Below are positions 32,512 to 36,912 of a stretch of 36,912 nt of DNA, piece after piece. The stretch lies in the NCBI GenBank assembly GCA_900542255.1, contig UQMR01000017.1, positions 1 to 36,912 of the forward strand. Direction: 5' to 3'. This DNA comes from an uncultured Porphyromonadaceae bacterium. GTDB taxonomy: Bacteria > Bacteroidota > Bacteroidia > Bacteroidales > Barnesiellaceae_A. How positions within the stretch are numbered: position 1 is the first letter of the stretch; every line of letters starts with the position of its first letter. The notes beneath the pieces were generated by a model. It was given only the letters and a program-made list of their open reading frames with translations. It had not been told where the DNA came from and searched no databases. The translations under genes and the position numbers were made by a program.

Positions 32512-34974
32512 ATGCGGCGATATTATAAATCGGTAAAATATACGGTTATAGGAGGCTATGTCGTCTTGACGGCGTTGCTGCTTGTGTCGTTGTGGCTTGT
32601 CCTGAACAAGATGTCGCAACTCTCGGCTCTCGATAACTTAGAGATGGAGCTATATGAGAAGCGGTTGCGTACCAATGAGGCTTTTACGGCTCTCTACAAG
32701 GTAGAGACGATGGGGCAAACCATCGACTTTACGAAAACTTCTGATTATGTGGCATACACGACGGCCGTGGATGAGGCGCTTGCGGCGGTAGACTCGTTGA
32801 AAACTCTTGGGTCGGACTCTTCGCTGGTATTGCGTGCCGATAGCATCCATATCTTGTTACTCGAAAAGGTGGGCAATATGAGGCGTTTTATCAAGGCGGC
32901 AGCGTCGGAGAGTGCCCGCAAAGATGCCCAGTTGGTGGCCATGCTGGCGCATCAGGATACGTTGCTTGCCGTGCGCAGCGAGCAGTATCGCCTTATGGCG
33001 CGTAGCGACTCTATGATGGTGGCCGACCAGAAAAAGGGCTTTTGGAGCAAATTGGCAAGAGTCTTTTCGGGAGGCAGGTATCGGCAGGAGTATGACAGCT
33101 TGCAGCATGCCAATGCCGAATTGTCGGTCTATGGCGATTCGTTGGCGTCGAGGTTGCGCAGCATAGAGGCCGGGTATGCCGAGACGCGCGACTCGGTGCA
33201 GAATGTCCTGGCATGGCACCGTATGCGCCTCGAACAAGATAATCGCCTCTTGTCTATGCAGATAAACCGGTTGGTATATGAGTATGAGCAGGAGCTGGCA
33301 TCGCTTATCGTGCATCGCAGCATGAACAACGAGCAAGTGCGCCGTGAAACCCTTAATACAATCTTCTGGGTAGCCCTTATTGCCATATTCATTGCATTTG
33401 CTTTTGGTGCCGGAATATGGCTTATACTGAATCGTAATAATCTATACAAAAGCGAGTTGGAAGAGGCCAATCGCAAGACAACGGCCTTGCTCGATGCCCG
33501 CGAGAAGATGATGCTTGCCATAACACACGATTTCAAAGCCCCGTTAGGCTCTATTATCGGATATATCTCCCTGCTGAGGCGGCTTGTGCAAGGCGAACGG
33601 CAGCAATTTTATCTCGACAATATGCGCGATTCGTCGGAGCATTTGTTGGAGTTGGTCAATAGCCTGCTCGATTTTTATCGTCTCGATTCGGATAAGATGT
33701 CGGTGACACGCGTAGCTTTCAATCCCGACGCCCTGTTTGAGAAGGAGGCGCTTACCTTCCGTCCGGTTGCCGAGGCAAAAGGGGTGAAGCTGCATGTCGT
33801 GGGAGTGGAGGATAGCGGCCGGCTGTGTGTGGGCGACCCCATCAAACTGCGCCAAATCGTAGATAACCTCTTGTCTAACGCAGTGAAATTTACTGACTCG
33901 GGAGCTGTCGTTTTGCGGTATGCTGTAAGCGACCGGGAGGTGGCGTTTTCGGTTTCCGATACCGGCTGTGGCATGGATGAGGAGGATGTGGAGCGGATTT
34001 TTGGAGAGTTTACCCGTCTTTCGGCGGCGCAAGGGAAAGAGGGCTTCGGTTTGGGTCTCTCTATCACGCGCAAATTGGTGGTGTTGTTGGGCGGCACCAT
34101 CGAGGTGAGCAGCGAGCCGGGACAGGGCAGTACCTTCTCGATACGGGTGCCGGTAGAACCCTCTGCCGGAGAGAACGAAGATGAGCCTGCCGTGCCGTTT
34201 GCCGGGCTGAGGGCTTTGTTGCTCGATGACGATAACCTGCAACTGGCCATGTTCGAGGGACAGTTGGAGCTGCTGGGTGTGCAGGTGGCGAGTTGCAGCC
34301 ATGTAGAGGATGCCATATCATACCTGCGCCATGAGCCGTGCGACCTCTTTTTTACCGATATACAGATGCCCGAGGCAGACGGTTTTGAATTGATGCGTCG
34401 TTTGCGGGCCGAATCCGACGGGCGAATGCGCCGGGTGCCGGTCGTTGCCGTTTCGGCGCGGAGCGATATGGATATGGACATGCTGCGTAAGCATGGCTTT
34501 GCCGCTATGCTTGCCAAGCCCTTCTCGCAGCAAGAGTTGTGCTCGGTTCTGTCGAGTGTGACACAGCGGGGCGAGGTAGCGCCGCCTCTCCCGGAAGTGA
34601 CGGAGCCGGTGGTGCAGCCGGCCGATGAGGTTTCGGGGTATCACTTCGATGCCCTTACGGCGTTTGCCGCAGGAGACGATACCGCTTGCCGCAATATCTT
34701 GATTACATGTCGTGACGAGTTGCAGGGGCAGATTGCCGAGATGAACGCTGCTTTTATAGCGGGTGACCCCGAGCGGCTTTCGCGCGTAGCACATAAGTGG
34801 GTGCCGTTGTTTACCATGCTGGGTGTAGAAGACAAATTGCCTCTGCTGAGAAAGATAGAGCATCCTGTCGGTGACGAAGTGCCCCGGCCTGCGGCCGAGA
34901 AGGTGATACAAGAGGCGGAGGCGATAGTAGCCGCCCTGCAAGAGCTTTTACAAGAGAAAAAAGATGAGAGATGA
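32512..34974 (+). CDS. hybrid sensor histidine kinase with receiver and HPt domains
   Basis: An 820-residue inner-membrane sensor. Membrane helix 1 is at about residues 11-31, then a long, mostly helical periplasmic sensor with no named domain, then helix 2 at about 283-307. The HisKA box is ITHDFKAPLGSI with the phosphorylated His near 339. The HATPase domain has the N box (IVDNLLSNAVKFT), G1 (DTGCGMDEED) and G2 (GFGLGLSI). A receiver domain follows with the acceptor Asp near 616 (FFTDIQMP) and the conserved Lys in AKPFS. The C-terminus is HPt-like, with His near 761 in AHKWVPLF. Phosphate could thus run His-Asp-His and then to the regulator encoded next. Start 32512 begins directly before helix 1. 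It overlaps the next gene by 4 bases. Confidence 0.93.
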   Translation: MRRYYKSVKYTVIGGYVVLTALLLVSLWLVLNKMSQLSALDNLEMELYEKRLRTNEAFTALYKVETMGQTIDFTKTSDYVAYTTAVDEALAAVDSLKTLGSDSSLVLRADSIHILLLEKVGNMRRFIKAAASESARKDAQLVAMLAHQDTLLAVRSEQYRLMARSDSMMVADQKKGFWSKLARVFSGGRYRQEYDSLQHANAELSVYGDSLASRLRSIEAGYAETRDSVQNVLAWHRMRLEQDNRLLSMQINRLVYEYEQELASLIVHRSMNNEQVRRETLNTIFWVALIAIFIAFAFGAGIWLILNRNNLYKSELEEANRKTTALLDAREKMMLAITHDFKAPLGSIIGYISLLRRLVQGERQQFYLDNMRDSSEHLLELVNSLLDFYRLDSDKMSVTRVAFNPDALFEKEALTFRPVAEAKGVKLHVVGVEDSGRLCVGDPIKLRQIVDNLLSNAVKFTDSGAVVLRYAVSDREVAFSVSDTGCGMDEEDVERIFGEFTRLSAAQGKEGFGLGLSITRKLVVLLGGTIEVSSEPGQGSTFSIRVPVEPSAGENEDEPAVPFAGLRALLLDDDNLQLAMFEGQLELLGVQVASCSHVEDAISYLRHEPCDLFFTDIQMPEADGFELMRRLRAESDGRMRRVPVVAVSARSDMDMDMLRKHGFAAMLAKPFSQQELCSVLSSVTQRGEVAPPLPEVTEPVVQPADEVSGYHFDALTAFAAGDDTACRNILITCRDELQGQIAEMNAAFIAGDPERLSRVAHKWVPLFTMLGVEDKLPLLRKIEHPVGDEVPRPAAEKVIQEAEAIVAALQELLQEKKDER

Positions 34975-36329
34975 TGACACGCAAGAGACTGTTGATAATA
35001 GAAGATGATGCTACATTTTCATTGATGTTGCGCACTTGGTTAGAGAAAAAAGGATTCGATGTTGCGGTAGTCAGCACGCTGTTGCAATCCAAGAAGATTC
35101 TCTCGAAAGGCGTTTTCGACCTCGTTTTGTGCGACTTGCGTTTGCCCGATGGCGAGGGTGTGGAGGTGTTGGAGTGGATGCACCAGCAAGGTTGCGCCCT
35201 GCCTCTTATTATGATGACGCACTATGCCGATATACAATCGGCCGTGCAGTCTATGAAACTGGGAGCATGTGACTATGTGTCGAAGCCTGTCAATCCCGAT
35301 ATGTTGTTGCAGAAGATAAACGAGGCGCTGGCAGCAGCCGTTGCTGTCGGATCTCAAAACAAGTCTGTTGCCGGCGAAAGTAGTATGCAACCGCAAGACT
35401 CCGAGTCGCCCGAGTATCTCGAAGGTGAGAGTGAGGCGGCCCGGCAACTCTATAACTATGTGCGGCTGGTGGCTCCCACCAATATGTCGGTATTGATAAA
35501 TGGCGCCAGCGGTACGGGAAAAGAGTATGTGGCACGCCGCATTCATGAGCTGAGTAATCGCTCGGCAGCCCCTTTTATTGCCGTCGATTGCGGTGTGATT
35601 ATGAAAGACCTTGCCGCCTCTGAGTTTTTCGGTCATAAGAAAGGCTCGTTTACCGGAGCGATAGAAGATAAGACAGGTGCCTTTGTAGCGGCCAACGGAG
35701 GTACGATTTTTCTTGACGAAATAGGCAACCTCAGTTACGATGTACAGGTGCAGTTGTTGCGTGTTTTGCAGGAGCGGAAGGTTCGTCCCATAGGTTCTAA
35801 CAGCGAGATTGCGGTCGATGTGCGTTTGGTAGCGGCCACTAATGAAGATTTGCGTGCAGCTATCAAGGAGGGGCGTTTCAGGGAAGATTTGTATCATCGT
35901 ATCAATGAGTTCTCTATCAAGATGCCGCTGTTGTGCGAGCGGGAGGATGACATAATCTATTTTGCCGATTTCTTCCTTGATAAAGCCAATAAGGAGTTGG
36001 GTCGGGATATTATAGGCTTCTCTCCGGAGGCTGTGCAGCTGATAAGGCAATATACTTGGCCGGGTAATCTGAGACAGATGGCCAATGTAGTGAAGCGTGC
36101 AGTGCTTTTGGCACAAGGACGTTATATAGCGCCGCGAGAGCTCGATATAGAGGTCAATGCCGCTGTTGCCGCCCCCATCTCTGTAACCCCTTTGCGCGAT
36201 AGCGACGACGAGCGTCAACGCATTATAGAGGCACTGCGCGTTACCGGAAATAATAAAAGCAAGGCTGCCGAGTTGTTGCAGATAGACCGTAAGACGCTAT
36301 ATAACAAGATGAAACTTTACGGTTTGTAA
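34971..36329 (+). CDS. NtrC-family sigma-54-dependent response regulator
   Basis: A 452-residue transcription activator. The N-terminal receiver has the acceptor Asp at about 55 (LCDLRLPDGEG) and Lys in SKPVNPD. The AAA+ domain has Walker A GASGTGKE near 178, the sigma-54 contact loop GSFTGA near 225 (usual form GAFTGA), Walker B GTIFLDEIG near 244, a FREDLYHRI segment and WPGNLRQ. A Fis-type helix-turn-helix ends the protein (NNKSKAAELLQIDRKTLYNKM). It should be switched on by phosphate from the kinase encoded just upstream, then remodel sigma-54 RNA polymerase. Its ATGA start overlaps the kinase stop; ATG 34974 is an alternative start. Confidence 0.94.
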   Translation: MMTRKRLLIIEDDATFSLMLRTWLEKKGFDVAVVSTLLQSKKILSKGVFDLVLCDLRLPDGEGVEVLEWMHQQGCALPLIMMTHYADIQSAVQSMKLGACDYVSKPVNPDMLLQKINEALAAAVAVGSQNKSVAGESSMQPQDSESPEYLEGESEAARQLYNYVRLVAPTNMSVLINGASGTGKEYVARRIHELSNRSAAPFIAVDCGVIMKDLAASEFFGHKKGSFTGAIEDKTGAFVAANGGTIFLDEIGNLSYDVQVQLLRVLQERKVRPIGSNSEIAVDVRLVAATNEDLRAAIKEGRFREDLYHRINEFSIKMPLLCEREDDIIYFADFFLDKANKELGRDIIGFSPEAVQLIRQYTWPGNLRQMANVVKRAVLLAQGRYIAPRELDIEVNAAVAAPISVTPLRDSDDERQRIIEALRVTGNNKSKAAELLQIDRKTLYNKMKLYGL

Positions 36330-36342
36330 TAGAGTGACGGTT

Positions 36343-36557
36343 TTACGCTCCGGAGAAGAGCGATAGTGTGCCGTCATATCCGGATGTTATGACACTGAGT
36401 TCTATTCCGACAGGTTGTTGACGCAAGAAGATTTCCCCTGTTTGGTGTTGCCGATAGTGTATTGTGTATATACCTTTCGGGGAATATTTCCACACTGTGT
36501 ATGCCGATTCCCCACAAATTGCCACTCGTTGTTCTTTTTATTAAATTTGCAATACAT
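36343..36557 (-). pseudogene. possible frameshifted small gene
   Basis: On the minus strand an ATG at 36557 opens a frame beginning MYCKFNKKNNEWQFVG. About 15 codons in, at a GGGG run (near 36507-36516), a -1 change would move into a second frame that stays open to the TAA at 36343-36345 and reads GESAYTVWKYSPKGIYTIHY, then IFLRQQPVGIELSVITSGYD and ends TLSLFSGA. Joined, they give a plausible protein of about 70 residues. Without the shift, the second frame could start at a GTG (36525). A partial -7 box (TATATTTC, 36569-36576) lies upstream. I do not recognise the product. It could be a decayed gene, a sequencing error in a real small gene, or chance. Confidence 0.3.
36519..36549 (+). promoter_or_regulatory. 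vegetative promoter candidate for the last gene
   Basis: TTG at 36519-36521 and TAAATTTG (TAnnTTTG) at 36542-36549, separated by 20 bases, the usual Bacteroidota spacing. The ATG is about 140 bases downstream. Confidence 0.5.
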
Positions 36558-36592
36558 TGTAAATGAGCGAAATATAAAATTTCTTTCCGTTT

Positions 36593-36607
36593 TGGTACAC
36601 TCTTTGT
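36593..36607 (+). promoter_or_regulatory. possible sigma-54 promoter (-24/-12)
   Basis: TGGTAC, five bases, then TTGT. The consensus is TGGCAC-N5-TTGC, so eight of ten positions match, including the -24 GG and the spacing, but the -12 GC reads GT. It lies downstream of the gene for a sigma-54 activator and about 80 bases before the next ATG, in the right orientation. Confidence 0.3.
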
Positions 36608-36688
36608 CTTTTTGATAAGTGAAGACGCTTCTGAAAAAGAAGCTTTCGAAGGAAAAAAGATTTATTTGGTATAAAAAAAGGAAAGATT

Positions 36689-36912
36689 ATGAAAAAGTTA
36701 AGTTTGACAGTATGTGCTATGATGTTATCGACTGGTGTTTGTTCGTTGTATGCTGCATCTCTCAGTGAGGAGCCTATAAACAAGGATACAGTGCCTGAAT
36801 CGACGGAGATAGCAATCGCTTTGATAGATACAGCCACTACCAGTACCGAGAACTTTGTAGCCATAGCCGAAGAGCCCGCTAAGGACGAAAGCGGCGACAA
36901 GAAAGATGAAGG
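36689..36912 (+). CDS. exported protein, incomplete at the window end
   Basis: The first 74 codons of a gene cut by the window edge. The N-terminus is a signal peptide (KKLSLTVCAMMLSTG then VCSLYA), followed by a mature part rich in Glu, Asp, Thr and Lys (SEEPINKDTVPESTE, then EEPAKDESGDKKDE). A purine-rich AAAAAAAGGAAAG precedes the ATG. No domain is visible yet; charged N-terminal tails like this occur before outer-membrane barrels, but this cannot be decided. Its promoter region suggests it may be under the regulator encoded upstream. Confidence 0.7.
   Translation, partial: MKKLSLTVCAMMLSTGVCSLYAASLSEEPINKDTVPESTEIAIALIDTATTSTENFVAIAEEPAKDESGDKKDE

Larger units (their letters stand above)
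36330..36688. other. intergenic region before the last gene
   Basis: Holds a possible minus-strand small ORF (36343-36557), a vegetative promoter candidate (36519-36549), a possible sigma-54 promoter (36593-36607), and a 6-bp hairpin in the leader (GCTTCT at 36627-36632, AGAAGC at 36638-36643). A weak CGCTC/GAGCG hairpin at 36346-36362 could end the regulator transcript. Confidence 0.5.

Noticed and set aside
32308..32619. A 103-codon minus-strand open frame between mutS and the kinase gene
   Set aside because: It overlaps the start of the kinase and its promoter region, and the Arg/His-rich sequence has no family resemblance.
1..36912. CRISPR array, insertion sequence, prophage or integron
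   Set aside because: No regularly spaced repeats, transposase or recombinase motif, or flanking terminal repeats were seen.

Overview
The window reads as chromosomal core DNA from a member of the Bacteroidales, perhaps Barnesiella-like, though the genus is a guess. The evidence is a fused SecD-SecF, NigD-like, DUF4292, DUF3108 and DUF5683 proteins, the order parA-parB-DUF5683-LysM transglycosylase, almost no Shine-Dalgarno sequences before start codons, and repeated Bacteroidota-type -7 boxes (TAnnTTTG). I see no insertion sequence, prophage, CRISPR array, tRNA or rRNA.

Left part (1-11245). An AT-rich edge without a confident gene leads to an M20/ArgE-family protein that has lost all its metal ligands. 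A small glycan locus follows: two family-2 glycosyltransferases read from divergent promoters, a GT-B glycosyltransferase, and on the minus strand a Wzx-type flippase with an acyltransferase of the FemAB/GNAT type. These last two are the tail of a tight six-gene minus-strand run: dut, TPR lipoprotein, DUF4292 lipoprotein, EnvC-like amidase activator, acyltransferase, flippase. Most junctions are 4-base overlaps.

Middle (11246-24389). A structured intergenic region precedes a long-chain acyl-CoA synthetase. Next is prfB, whose first 21 codons end in an in-frame TGA inside a classic programmed +1 frameshift site. It is followed by a strong hairpin. The secDF fusion faces it and has its own terminator. 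An Ig-like (Big_5) lipoprotein overlaps a DUF3108 protein on the plus strand. A five-gene minus-strand operon follows: surE, tcdA, a LolD-like ATPase, a NigD-like lipoprotein and DUF3467, ending at a good intrinsic terminator.

Right part (24390-36912). parA, parB, a DUF5683 protein and an MltD-like lytic transglycosylase run on the plus strand and converge on a minus-strand mutS plus radical-SAM pair. Divergent from mutS is a hybrid histidine kinase with receiver and HPt domains, overlapping by 4 bases an NtrC-type sigma-54 activator. The window ends inside a secreted protein gene, with a vegetative promoter and a possible sigma-54 promoter upstream.

Most of the window is ordinary core genome. 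The points most worth a second look are the intact M20 pseudoenzyme, the prfB frameshift with a perfect internal Shine-Dalgarno in a lineage that barely uses such sequences, the kinase/sigma-54 regulator with a candidate target promoter next door, and a possible frameshifted small gene between that regulator and the last gene.
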